Assembly: GCA_046590195.1 (NCBI GenBank)
Contig: JBKJTP010000157.1
Coordinates: forward strand, 1 to 35,968
Source of the DNA: JBKJTP01 sp046590195
GTDB taxonomy: Bacteria; Bacteroidota; Ignavibacteria; Palsa-1295
DNA length: 35,968 nt
Direction: 5' to 3'
Shown here: positions 22,675 through 31,167 of the stretch, one piece after another
How the letters are laid out: every line of letters begins with the position of its first letter
Numbering within the stretch: the first letter of the stretch is position 1
Translations under genes and position numbers: made by a program
Notes under the pieces: model-generated
Databases searched by the model: none
Seen by the model: the letters and a program-made list of their open reading frames with translations, nothing else
What the model was told of the DNA's origin: nothing

Positions 22675-23559
22675 ATGCCTGATTCGATCAAGATCCTCTT
22701 TATTGGCGATATCGTCGGTACGGACGCCCATGCGATGGTCACCCGCATGCTTAAGTCGCTTATCGATAAGTACAGTATTGACTTCTGTATCGTCAACGGC
22801 GAAAACATTGCAGACGGCAAGTCCCTGACCAAGAAGCATGCAGCAGAGCTATTTGCCGCTGGCGCTCAGATCATCACGACTGGCAACCACGTCTGGGATC
22901 GCTGGGATGTCCGAGCTTTATTGTCTGAAGAGCGCCGCATACTTCGTCCAGCAAACTACCCTCGCGAGAATGCAGGATCAGGATTCGCTGTAGGGCAGAC
23001 GGCTGGCGGTATCAAGGTCGGCGTGATCGATCTTCAGGGTCGCACATATATGCAGTCGATCGATTGTCCCTTCCGCGTCAGCAACTGGGCTCTCGACAAA
23101 GTATCGCAAGAGACGAATATTATCATCGTCGACATGCACGCCGAAGCCACCGCCGAGAAGCAGGCGATGGGCCGCTATCTCGATGGTAAGGTGACGGCCG
23201 TTTTGGGCACTCATACTCACGTACCAACAGCCGATGAGCAGATCTTCCCGAATGGCACTGCGTATCTTTCTGATGTTGGAATGACAGGCCCCTATGATGG
23301 GGTGATCGGTATGCGAACGGACGTCGCGATTCGTCGCCAGCTTTATCAGACCCCGCATAAGTACGAGATGGCTACAAAAGACATCCGAATTTGTGGTGTC
23401 GTGATCGAAGCAAGCACCGTTGATGGAAGTGCGTTAAGCATTCAGCGTGTAACTTTCCCCGAGTTCACAACAACTCGTGAAAAGCCAGCAGCAAATGGGC
23501 ATCGAGATACACAGCACGAAGTGTCAGAAGAAGTAGCTAAAGAAGGATCGGTAGGATAA
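22675..23559 (+). CDS. ymdB: YmdB-family metallophosphoesterase (TIGR00282)
   Basis: 294 residues. The metal-binding motifs of the family are all visible: ILFIGDIVGTDA, IVNGENIADGKSLT, TTGNHVWDRWDV, VDMHAEATAEKQAMG and GTHTHVPTADEQ. The Bacillus homologue is a dimetal phosphodiesterase acting on 2',3'-cAMP and influencing biofilm and motility choices. The last about 35 residues (after FPEFTTTREKPA) extend past the usual end and are charged and low-complexity. The gene starts a plus-strand run with folD two bases behind its stop, then nadK. The start is the ATG at 22675. Confidence 0.92.
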   Translation: MPDSIKILFIGDIVGTDAHAMVTRMLKSLIDKYSIDFCIVNGENIADGKSLTKKHAAELFAAGAQIITTGNHVWDRWDVRALLSEERRILRPANYPRENAGSGFAVGQTAGGIKVGVIDLQGRTYMQSIDCPFRVSNWALDKVSQETNIIIVDMHAEATAEKQAMGRYLDGKVTAVLGTHTHVPTADEQIFPNGTAYLSDVGMTGPYDGVIGMRTDVAIRRQLYQTPHKYEMATKDIRICGVVIEASTVDGSALSIQRVTFPEFTTTREKPAANGHRDTQHEVSEEVAKEGSVG

Positions 23560-23561
23560 GC

Positions 23562-24458
23562 ATGAGCGAAGCAAAGATCATTGACGGCAAGCGTATCGCT
23601 GAGGAATTCAGAGCCGAGATCAAGAAAGAATGTGAGGAGTTCAAGTCGAAGTCAGGTATCACGCCTCGCATCGTCTTCATACTTGTTGGCAACAATCCAG
23701 CAAGCGAGCTCTACGTAAAGAACAAAGGTGTTCAGGCGACCGAGGCCGGATTCTCGAACGAGACGCTGAGCTTTCCAGATACGATGTCGGAAGCCGAGTT
23801 GCTTGCGGAAGTTGACAAGATCAATCGCGATCCACAGACGCATGCCTTGCTCGTTCAGCTACCGCTGCCGAAGCACATCAACGAAGGTCGAGTCATCGAT
23901 ACTATCGCTCCGGAGAAAGACGTGGATGGACTCAACCCGTTTAACGCAGGTCGCTTGATGATCGGCCGTGGTGATTACTTCGCACCATGCACGCCTGCCG
24001 GTGTTGTCGAGATGCTCCATCGTGAAGGTATTGCCGTATCTGGCAAGCATGTCGTAGTCGTAGGTCGTTCGAATCTTGTCGGAAAGCCGTTAGGGTTACT
24101 GCTGGTGCAGAAAGCTCCGAAAGCTAATGCTGTTGTGACGATCGCGCATACCGGAGCAGGCAGCAGACTCTCCGAGATCACCAAGCAAGCCGATATCCTA
24201 GTGGCCGCAGTAGGCGTCCCGAAGGTGATCACAGCCGATATGGTGAAAGATGGCGTTGTGATCGTGGACGTGGGCATCAACCGCATCGATGACGCAACCC
24301 GTAAGAGCGGATATCGCACAGTTGGTGATGTTGATTTTGACAACGTGAAGCTGAAGGCAAGCGCGATCACGCCAGTGCCTGGTGGCGTTGGACCAATGAC
24401 GATCGCGATGCTATTGAACAACACGCTTGAAGCAGCGAAGCGCTCTGTAATGGCATAG
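23562..24458 (+). CDS. folD: Bifunctional methylenetetrahydrofolate dehydrogenase/cyclohydrolase FolD
   Basis: 298 residues, a normal length. It interconverts 5,10-methylene-, methenyl- and 10-formyl-tetrahydrofolate with NADP. Catalytic Tyr51 and Lys55 lie in ELYVKNKG; QLPLPKHI and PEKDVDGLNPFN are conserved; the Rossmann nucleotide-binding part has VVGRSNLVGKPLGLLL and VGINRI; PVPGGVGPMTIAML is close to the C-terminus. It starts two bases after the ymdB-type gene and is followed seven bases later by nadK, so one-carbon and NADP metabolism are co-transcribed. Confidence 0.97.
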   Translation: MSEAKIIDGKRIAEEFRAEIKKECEEFKSKSGITPRIVFILVGNNPASELYVKNKGVQATEAGFSNETLSFPDTMSEAELLAEVDKINRDPQTHALLVQLPLPKHINEGRVIDTIAPEKDVDGLNPFNAGRLMIGRGDYFAPCTPAGVVEMLHREGIAVSGKHVVVVGRSNLVGKPLGLLLVQKAPKANAVVTIAHTGAGSRLSEITKQADILVAAVGVPKVITADMVKDGVVIVDVGINRIDDATRKSGYRTVGDVDFDNVKLKASAITPVPGGVGPMTIAMLLNNTLEAAKRSVMA

Positions 24459-24464
24459 AACATA

Positions 24465-25433
24465 TTGAAAGACCTCCGCATCGGCATCATTGGCAACCCT
24501 GACCGCAACGGTATCACCGATGCGCTAAGGATGCTATTGACTTCGCTGAAGGAGTTTAAGCCGAAGCAGTGTCTTCTCGCGGATGATGTTCGTTCGATCG
24601 TTGATGACGCAACCTGCCAGTTCGAGGAAGATCATTACACTATCGCCCGCAAAAGCGATGTGATCTTCGCGCTTGGTGGCGATGGTACCATGCTCGGCGC
24701 ATCTCGTGCTATCATGCGTGCGAACCCCGAGTGCAAGTTATTGGGTGTCAACCTAGGGAAGCTCGGCTTCATCGCTGAGAATCCGCCCGATGTTATTCCT
24801 CTGTTGGTTAGCAGTCTGAATGATGGCTCGCTAAAGACTGAGCGACGTCTGATCGTGAATGCAATGATCACGAGCGTCGATGAGCCAGAAGGTGTGGTCA
24901 TCAAGCACGATGATCTTTCTCCGGAGCGTCAGGGGAAGAATACCCCGTATGCAGAAATGATCGCGCTAAACGAGATCGTGATCGATAACTTCGGCTCGAC
25001 TCGCATGTTGACGTTCGAAGTGATGGTCAATGGTGCATTGCTCGGTATTATGCGAGCAGATGGCTTGATCGTCGCATCGCCAACTGGCTCTACGGGCTAC
25101 GCAGTTAGCGCAGGTGGCCCCATCATCGAGCCAACCTCTCCTGTGATGCTCATCACGCCTATCGCACCGCATTCGCTAAGTGTCAGGCCGATCATCGTGG
25201 ATGAAGGATCTGAGATCGTGATCCGTGCACGGTCGAATGAATCGCGTCAGGCACTGGTAGTTGCGGATGGACAAGAAGAAGTTGTGGCCAACACTACTGC
25301 CGAGGTCCGCATCAAAGCTGGTGAGAAAAAACTAAACTTACTCAGACTGCCGGACAACAGTTACTTCGATCTGCTCCGAGAGAAGATGTTCTGGAGTGTT
25401 GATCCGGTTGAAGGTACAAAGGGGAGACGATAA
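24465..25433 (+). CDS. nadK: NAD kinase
   Basis: 322 residues, somewhat longer than the usual 290-300. It phosphorylates NAD to NADP. The GGDGTML motif is at 71-77, NLGKLGFIAE follows, the NE-type segment reads IALNEIVID, and the glycine-rich SPTGSTGYAVSAGGPII is intact. An inserted loop (EGVVIKHDDLSPERQGKN) lies in the C-terminal domain. The start is the TTG at 24465, seven bases after folD; no ATG would keep the N-terminal strand DLRIGIIGNPDRNG. The stop overlaps the next start by one base (TAATG). Confidence 0.95.
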   Translation: MKDLRIGIIGNPDRNGITDALRMLLTSLKEFKPKQCLLADDVRSIVDDATCQFEEDHYTIARKSDVIFALGGDGTMLGASRAIMRANPECKLLGVNLGKLGFIAENPPDVIPLLVSSLNDGSLKTERRLIVNAMITSVDEPEGVVIKHDDLSPERQGKNTPYAEMIALNEIVIDNFGSTRMLTFEVMVNGALLGIMRADGLIVASPTGSTGYAVSAGGPIIEPTSPVMLITPIAPHSLSVRPIIVDEGSEIVIRARSNESRQALVVADGQEEVVANTTAEVRIKAGEKKLNLLRLPDNSYFDLLREKMFWSVDPVEGTKGRR

Positions 25434-25822
25434 TGAAGGAGAATGTGGGTGAGATCTTCGCCTCGCATATCGATATCGCTCGTTTCGAAGAAGCGGGGGA
25501 GTTGATCTCCGAGGATTGCGTGTACCGCCACGAGAACACAGTGCATAAAGGTCGCAAAGGCATTGTTGCGATGTATCGCGAGCTTCAGAACGGCATGAAG
25601 CCGCACTTCGATGCGATCAATTATGAATCGGAAGTTGAAGTGATCGATGGCGAGACCTGCAAAGTCCACTACTTCGATGAGTATCGGAAGGGCGATCGCA
25701 CACACCGCATCCGCACAGAAGAGATCATGAAGTTTGCGGATGGCAAGATCGTGAGCATCGAGCAGCTATCGAACCATGGCGAAGCGATGGCTTTTCGCAG
25801 GTTCTTTCAGGAGACGCGTTAA
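25433..25822 (+). CDS. NTF2-like (SnoaL-type) protein
   Basis: 129 residues with no signal peptide. The pattern of an N-terminal helix, EDCVYRHENTVHKGRKGIVAMYREL, then several beta strands ending in RTEEIMKFADGKIVSIEQL is that of SnoaL-like or nuclear transport factor 2-like alpha+beta barrels. Such small proteins act as isomerases, hydrolases or ligand-binding proteins, and the substrate here cannot be told. It is translationally coupled to nadK by a one-base overlap. Its stop is one base from the stop of the convergent HepT-like gene. Confidence 0.75.
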   Translation: MKENVGEIFASHIDIARFEEAGELISEDCVYRHENTVHKGRKGIVAMYRELQNGMKPHFDAINYESEVEVIDGETCKVHYFDEYRKGDRTHRIRTEEIMKFADGKIVSIEQLSNHGEAMAFRRFFQETR

Positions 25823-25823
25823 G

Positions 25824-26171
25824 TTATAGTTCTAGAGCGCTAAGCTTGGAGGCGACGTCCGGAAGGTACTCCACCGCTATTGAGTAAATGATGACGTAAT
25901 CTCTGTCGAAGTACTCATGAATGGCTTTGTTTCGAGCATCTGCCATTTCACGCCACGGTATCTCAGGAAGTGTAGCCTTCATTTCCTTTGAAACTCTGCT
26001 CGCGGCTTCTCCAGCGATCTCTACCATTTTCGTGACAGCGCGACATCTCATTGGATCGGCAAGAAATTGTTCGACAGTGAAGCCGCAAATATAGTCGGTT
26101 GCTTCGGCATTAGCATCGATGATGTGCCGAATAAACTCACGATCCTTATCTTGTGTAGATGGGCCTTGCAT
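25824..26171 (-). CDS. hepT: HepT-like ribonuclease toxin (HEPN, DUF86)
   Basis: 115 residues, all helical. The HEPN catalytic motif is R80-N-K-A-I-H85 followed by Tyr87 (Rx4HxY), the arrangement in which the Tyr is the known AMPylation target of the partner in the Shewanella system. It is an RNase toxin that is neutralised by the MNT-domain antitoxin encoded just upstream, whose 3' end it overlaps by 26 bases. The pair forms a minus-strand module between a metabolic operon and an ABC-F gene. No promoter is evident. A housekeeping role cannot be excluded, as many such pairs are chromosomal and widely spread. Confidence 0.9.
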   Translation of the reverse strand: MQGPSTQDKDREFIRHIIDANAEATDYICGFTVEQFLADPMRCRAVTKMVEIAGEAASRVSKEMKATLPEIPWREMADARNKAIHEYFDRDYVIIYSIAVEYLPDVASKLSALEL

Positions 26172-26439
26172 CTCTGAGAATGTCGTCGCGGAATCGTCTA
26201 CCTAGGAATCCAGCGGTATTAAGGTCGACTGCCTTCGCAAACAGCCCGCTCAGCTCTCGCTGCAATGTGAAGAATGGATAACCTGGAGTCTTCCCGGGCT
26301 CAAATTCCACAAGCAGATCCAAATCGCTATCGGGCCTTGCCTCACCGCGGAGCGTGGAGCCAAAGACAGAAAGCCTGCTGACGTGGAATCGTCGGCAAAG
26401 CTCCTCTAGGTGTTGACGAGAATAAGTGAGATCTTGCAT
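26146..26439 (-). CDS. mntA: MntA-type nucleotidyltransferase antitoxin
   Basis: 97 residues from the ATG at 26439 (a TTG one codon upstream is the alternative). The minimal nucleotidyltransferase signature is complete: G27-S28, ten residues, D39-L-D41, giving GSx10DxD. MntA proteins transfer AMP to the tyrosine next to the HEPN active site and so silence the toxin. The order, antitoxin first with toxin overlapping, is standard for this type VII toxin-antitoxin system. Confidence 0.9.
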   Translation of the reverse strand: MQDLTYSRQHLEELCRRFHVSRLSVFGSTLRGEARPDSDLDLLVEFEPGKTPGYPFFTLQRELSGLFAKAVDLNTAGFLGRRFRDDILRDARPIYTR

Positions 26440-26465
26440 CAATAGATAAACACGAGCGGAGCACC

Positions 26466-28511
26466 TCAGTTCACAGCCAACTTCTCCATTTCCTCGCTCA
26501 GCTTGCTCCAGTCGAAGTAGAGACTATCGAGCTTTTGCTTTGCGGCTGCATGGCGCTCATTATCCTTTTTGACTCGCTCAGCATCTGCGTAATACTCTGG
26601 ATCGAGCATAGCATCTGTGATGACCTGCATCTCTGCTTCTAGCTTCGCGATATCTGCTTCCACCTTGCTGATCTTATTCCGCAGTGGTTTCTCGCGCTGA
26701 GCGCGAGCGTTGCGGTCCTCGGCTTCTTTACGCTTACGAGCCTTCTCTTCCTCGCGTGACTCAGTCTTCTTGGGAATCACTGCAGTCTCAATTGGCGCAG
26801 CAATAATCCGCTCTTCACGCTTCTCTTTCTTCTTGCCCTGAATGCGAGCTAGCTCCCTCTCATGCAACTCATCGAGATATTGCTCGAGAGGATAAATGTA
26901 CTCTTTTACCTTCCCGCTGCCAAACGTGATGACTCGCTCAGCAAGATCTTCAAGGAAGTCCCGATCGTGCGAGATCAGGATCACCGTACCTTCGAATGCA
27001 AGGATCGCCTCTTTCACCACTTCCTTGCTGCGCATGTCAAGGTGGTTCGTAGGCTCATCAAGGATCAGCGTGTTGACTGGCTCGAGCAGCATCTTCGCGA
27101 GTGCAAGACGAGACTTTTCACCACCGGATAATACTCTTACTGGCTTGAAGACGTCATCGCCTTGGAAGAGGAAAGCCCCGAGTAATGATCGGATCTGCTG
27201 CTGAGAATACACGCTGGCGGAGCTAGAACCTTGATGAAAGAACTGCGCGCGTGCAATGCCTTCAAGCGTCTCAAGCACTGTCATCTTCGGATCCAGCGCC
27301 TCGGCTTGATGCTGTGCGTAGTAGCCGATCGTCACGTTGTGACCGATCTTGAGTTCTCCACCCGTGTAGGGTTCTTCACCGGCCAGGACTTTGCCCATCG
27401 TGGTCTTGCCTTCGCCATTCTTGCCAAGGAAGGCGATACGTTGTCCACGCTCGATGAAGAGATCGACGCCACTAAAAATGTCGTGTTTGCCATCGTAGCT
27501 CTTCGCAATTCCTTCAAGCTCAAATACCATCCGACCCGATTGCTGCGCAGGCGGGAAGTTAAAGTGCACCGAATCGCCCTTCGTAGTAAGCTCGATGCGC
27601 TCCATTCGAGCAAGCATCTTCACGCGCGATTGTGCCTGACGTGCCTTTGTGGCTTTGTATCGGAAACGCTCAACAAAGTCTTCGAGCTGCTTGCGCTTGA
27701 TCGCTAGATTGGCAGCGATCGCTTCCTTCTGCGCTTCACGCTCAGCTTTGAACTGCTCGTAGAAGTCATAGTTACCAGCAAAAACTTCGATCTTCGCCTG
27801 ATCGATCTCCGCTGTGCGATTGCAAACCGCGTTGAGGAATGTGCGATCGTGCGATACGATGATGATGAGTCCTTCGTACGCCTTCAGGAAATCCTCAAGC
27901 CAGATCAAGCTCTCGAGATCGAGATGGTTCGTCGGCTCATCGAGTAGCAATCCATCAGGACGCGAGATCAGAAGTTTGGCTAGCATCAACCGCATCTGCC
28001 AACCACCCGAGAATTCTTTAACAGGACGGATCAGGTCGTTCTCAGTAAAGCCAAGTCCGTTCAAGATCTTCTGCGTCTGGGCCTTCAGTTCAAAGCCACC
28101 GGCATCTTCGAACTTGTGCGTCAACTCACCAAACTTGTCGAGGATCTTGTAATACTCAGCGCTCTCATGATCCGTCGCGGTCTCCATCTTGATCTGCACT
28201 TCTTCGAGTGCTTCTTCGATCTCGATCAGCTCAGGCTTCGCACGCAATGCCTCAGTCAGCAGATGGCGCTCCTGTGCCGCGGCATCCAGCGTCGGCTCCT
28301 GAGGAAGATACCCGATCCGGAAGGCATTCGGAAATCCGACCTTGCCTGACTCTGGCTCGTACTGTCCTGCAATAATCCGGAGCAGCGTGGACTTGCCGGC
28401 TCCATTTGGGCCGACGAGGCCCATTCTGTCGCCAGGGCGAACGGTTATCGTGACATCCTTAAAGAGGAAATCACCGCCAAACTGCATGGAAAGATGCTCA
28501 AGCGCTATCAT
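26466..28511 (-). CDS. ABC-F family ATPase (translation factor type)
   Basis: 681 residues with two ABC domains and no membrane segment. First domain: Walker A GPNGAGKST near 36, signature EFSGGWQMRL, Walker B LLLDEPTNHLD. Second domain: GKNGEGKTTMGK, LSGGEKSRLALAK, LILDEPTNHLD. The P-tail linker between them (about 240-320) contains the lysine- and arginine-rich KRKQLEDFVERFRYKATKA helix. The C-terminus is a long charged coiled coil of about 110 residues, as in Uup-like proteins. ABC-F proteins act on the ribosomal E site to relieve stalling or resist drugs; which subgroup this is cannot be settled by eye. It is transcribed alone. Confidence 0.93.
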   Translation of the reverse strand: MIALEHLSMQFGGDFLFKDVTITVRPGDRMGLVGPNGAGKSTLLRIIAGQYEPESGKVGFPNAFRIGYLPQEPTLDAAAQERHLLTEALRAKPELIEIEEALEEVQIKMETATDHESAEYYKILDKFGELTHKFEDAGGFELKAQTQKILNGLGFTENDLIRPVKEFSGGWQMRLMLAKLLISRPDGLLLDEPTNHLDLESLIWLEDFLKAYEGLIIIVSHDRTFLNAVCNRTAEIDQAKIEVFAGNYDFYEQFKAEREAQKEAIAANLAIKRKQLEDFVERFRYKATKARQAQSRVKMLARMERIELTTKGDSVHFNFPPAQQSGRMVFELEGIAKSYDGKHDIFSGVDLFIERGQRIAFLGKNGEGKTTMGKVLAGEEPYTGGELKIGHNVTIGYYAQHQAEALDPKMTVLETLEGIARAQFFHQGSSSASVYSQQQIRSLLGAFLFQGDDVFKPVRVLSGGEKSRLALAKMLLEPVNTLILDEPTNHLDMRSKEVVKEAILAFEGTVILISHDRDFLEDLAERVITFGSGKVKEYIYPLEQYLDELHERELARIQGKKKEKREERIIAAPIETAVIPKKTESREEEKARKRKEAEDRNARAQREKPLRNKISKVEADIAKLEAEMQVITDAMLDPEYYADAERVKKDNERHAAAKQKLDSLYFDWSKLSEEMEKLAVN

Positions 28512-28695
28512 AGGAGGTTCAGAATTCTTAGTCGGCCTTAGAAGAGGCTAATTTGCTGAGTTGTTCCTAAGACACAAAGTAGTTTTCAGGGCTGAGTTGG
28601 AGGATGGGTGGGTAGGAATGTGAGAGTAGTGGGTGTCTCTATGGCATGTTCCTCGGAGTAGTTAAGAAGGATAAAATTGTCAAGGAGTAATCAAG

Positions 28696-29484
28696 ATGCG
28701 TGAAGTAATTTTAGAAGGTATCAAAACGGCGCCGCGATCGGCGAAGAGTCCGGGCAAGAAGTTCTACATGCTCACCGGACCGAAGAACAAGACCGCAGCA
28801 AGCGCGCTGAAAGTACTGGGCGCGTTGAACGCGCTGAACGACGTGCTCAAGAGCGTGACAGGCTATGCTCGCCGCGTTGTGTTCGACAACGTGCTTCCGC
28901 AATGGCTGAAGGACGTGATCTCCGGCGACAAGAAGATCGGCGCATTCACCATCACAAGCGGTGATGCGAAAGCGCTCATCGTGCCGATGAAGAAGTATGC
29001 GCAGATCACCGAGGAGCGCGCAGATCAATTGCTCACGCTTCGAGAGAAGATGAACATCGATATCGACATCGAAGAGAAGCATCACTACTCCTTCAATCAG
29101 GATATCATCGATCAAGTCACCGAAGAGAAGTTGCCTGATCTTATTGAGGAGATCTCAAAAGCACTCGCCTCTAGCAAGGTCTTGACAGCCAAGCTGAAGA
29201 AAGAGATCAAATCTGGCAAGGTACCGATCCTTGAAGAGAAGGTTGAGTATCAGTACACGGAGGATCCGCTAACGAATCTCCAGAAGTATTCAAACGGTGA
29301 TGTGAAGAAAGCCATGGCGATCGTTGATGCAGTCAAGCCAGTCTTCGCAGTACGAAGCTTCGAGATGGACGACAAGGAAGTACAGGTCGAGGAGGCGCTC
29401 GACATCATCAAGGACAACATGGACGTGATCCCCGATGCCGAGGCCGACGAAAAGAAGTCGAAGAAGAAGACTCGTGCGTCTTGA
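28696..29484 (+). CDS. Unrecognised charged cytosolic protein
   Basis: 262 residues with no signal peptide or membrane segment. A good ribosome binding site AAGGAG lies nine bases before the ATG, unusual in this window. The N-terminal half is mixed alpha/beta (TGPKNKTAASALKVLGALN); the central part is helical and charged (ITEERADQLLTLREKMNIDID); the C-terminus is acidic and ends in a lysine-rich tail (EKKSKKKTRAS). I do not recognise a family. The 184-base upstream gap holds a G-rich stretch but no clear promoter. The stop is directly adjacent to the stop of the convergent upp gene. Confidence 0.65.
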   Translation: MREVILEGIKTAPRSAKSPGKKFYMLTGPKNKTAASALKVLGALNALNDVLKSVTGYARRVVFDNVLPQWLKDVISGDKKIGAFTITSGDAKALIVPMKKYAQITEERADQLLTLREKMNIDIDIEEKHHYSFNQDIIDQVTEEKLPDLIEEISKALASSKVLTAKLKKEIKSGKVPILEEKVEYQYTEDPLTNLQKYSNGDVKKAMAIVDAVKPVFAVRSFEMDDKEVQVEEALDIIKDNMDVIPDAEADEKKSKKKTRAS

Positions 29485-30141
29485 TCATGCAGTGCCGAAG
29501 ACTCTATCGCCGGCGTCGCCCAAACCAGGCACGATGTAGCCATGTTCGTTCAGTCTCTCATCGACTGATACGGTATAGATCTGAACATCCGGATACTTCG
29601 CCATCGTCTTCGCGATTCCCTCAGGACTCGCGATGAGGCACAAGAACTTGATCTTCGTTATTCCCCGCTCTTCGAAAAGAGCGATGGTGTCCATCGCCGA
29701 TCCACCAGTCGCCAGCATCGGATCGATGATGATCACGACAGTATCCTCCGGATACTTTGCCGGTACCTTCACATAATAATGCACTGGCTGCAAGGTCTCC
29801 TCGTCGCGGTAGAGGCCGATGTGCCGGACCTCTGCTTCGGGCAATAACTCCATTGCCGGTTCGACCATCGAAAGCCCAGCTCGCAGGATCGGCGCGATAA
29901 CGATCGTGTACTCACCCAGCGTCTTCTCGTTGGAAATTGCGATAGGTGTTTCCACCTGGATGTCTACGGTCTCAAGATCCCGAGTCGCCTCGAGCAGCAG
30001 GTATTTGGCAAGCTCCCTTGCTCGGTCGCGGAAACGGGGGACAGGCGTATTCTTATTCCTTAGCTCGGCCATTGCGTGGTGAACGAGAGGATGCGAGAGG
30101 ATGTGGAGGTTCTTGTTCGGGGTCATACTGTTGGGTGTCAT
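29485..30141 (-). CDS. upp: Uracil phosphoribosyltransferase
   Basis: 218 residues from the ATG at 30141 (a second ATG at 30126 is equally possible; the ORF extends further upstream to 30315 only as a non-coding leader). It makes UMP from uracil and PRPP in pyrimidine salvage. Landmarks: HPLVHHAMAELRNKNTP near the N-terminus, IVIAPILRAGLSM, the PRPP loop IIDPMLATGGSA, and the uracil-binding end YIVPGLGDAGDRVFGT. It is divergent from the PhyH-family gene with a gap of about 87 bases. Confidence 0.95.
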   Translation of the reverse strand: MTPNSMTPNKNLHILSHPLVHHAMAELRNKNTPVPRFRDRARELAKYLLLEATRDLETVDIQVETPIAISNEKTLGEYTIVIAPILRAGLSMVEPAMELLPEAEVRHIGLYRDEETLQPVHYYVKVPAKYPEDTVVIIIDPMLATGGSAMDTIALFEERGITKIKFLCLIASPEGIAKTMAKYPDVQIYTVSVDERLNEHGYIVPGLGDAGDRVFGTA

Positions 30142-30228
30142 GCCCGCTTCCGATACAAACCATGAACCGCTGGCACATTCCAGCAGCAAGATTGCGTTGA
30201 ATTGCTGAGATAATTTTTCCGAGCATCT

Positions 30229-31167
30229 ATGCCGCTGACTCCTGAGCAACTGAAGCAGTACCACGAGGACGGATTTCTGGTCGTCCCGAGCTTTTTCGAT
30301 GACGCTGAACTTCAACCCGTCATTGATGCGATCGCAGCCAAGGTCGATCGACTCGCCCTAAAGCTGAAGGAACAGGGTAAGATCACGGACACCTTCGAGA
30401 GTGATCGCTTCCTGACCCGCCTTACCAAGCTCGAGCAGGCCTCCAGAGGCGCGGCGACCGTGTTGCACAGCAGTGGGCTCTTGCCGGATGAACTGGCCAC
30501 ACTCTGGAGCTCACCGAAGCTACTGGACGTCATGGAGCAGATACTGGGTGGAGAGATCGCCGGTCATCCGGTCTGGAACATCCGCGCGAAGACCCCGCTC
30601 AATCCGCTTGCGACAGTGCCGTGGCATCAGGATACAGCTTATCTCGCCGACGGATCGGAAGCCACTTTTCAGCCAACCGCCTGGATACCGCTCGTCGATG
30701 CGAATTCCACCAACGGCGCTATGCAGGTGATCAGAGGTGGACACAAGCATGGTGGTGTGCTCAAGCATCAACTCGAACGCGAGCTCGGCAACTCCGATAG
30801 CTGGTATCTGTATGTTCGCGATGAGGATCTGCCCCCAGGAGACGTCGTAACATGCGAGATGATGAAAGGGGGAGTGCTGCTGATGAACAATCTCATTCCG
30901 CACCGCAGCACCGAGAATCACTCCGACATCATTCGCTGGTCGATCGATCTTCGCTGGCAGCGACCGAATGAAGTGAGCGGATTCGATGATGTCAAGCCAT
31001 GCATCCTGATGCGCTCTGCATCAAAGCCCTTCCATAACATCGATTGGGAGACGTGGGCGAAGACGAGCCGGCAATTCAAAGTCAAAGAAGGCGAAGTGCA
31101 AAAGGCCGAAGAGGAATTTGTCTTTGATAGTAAGGTCACTGGGCCGTGGCTCGATCGCTGGCGTTAA
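30229..31167 (+). CDS. Phytanoyl-CoA dioxygenase (PhyH) family protein
   Basis: 312 residues. The Fe(II)/2-oxoglutarate oxygenase residues are visible: His133 and Asp135 in PWHQDTAYL, the distal His225 in LIPHRSTENHS, and Arg236 in IIRWSIDLRW as the likely 2-oxoglutarate ligand. The N-terminus LTPEQLKQYHEDGFLVVPSFF is the classical PhyH opening. Members hydroxylate or halogenate diverse small molecules; nothing nearby indicates the substrate. The stop overlaps the stop of the convergent methyltransferase gene by three bases in a shared TTAA. Confidence 0.92.
   Translation: MPLTPEQLKQYHEDGFLVVPSFFDDAELQPVIDAIAAKVDRLALKLKEQGKITDTFESDRFLTRLTKLEQASRGAATVLHSSGLLPDELATLWSSPKLLDVMEQILGGEIAGHPVWNIRAKTPLNPLATVPWHQDTAYLADGSEATFQPTAWIPLVDANSTNGAMQVIRGGHKHGGVLKHQLERELGNSDSWYLYVRDEDLPPGDVVTCEMMKGGVLLMNNLIPHRSTENHSDIIRWSIDLRWQRPNEVSGFDDVKPCILMRSASKPFHNIDWETWAKTSRQFKVKEGEVQKAEEEFVFDSKVTGPWLDRWR

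Noticed and set aside
28590..28640. G-quadruplex in the GGAGGATGGGTGGGTAGG stretch
   Set aside because: Only two tracts have three G residues, so a stable quadruplex is doubtful, and no functional context supports it.
30142..30315. N-terminal extension of upp
   Set aside because: It would overlap the divergent PhyH gene and adds residues absent from the Upp family.
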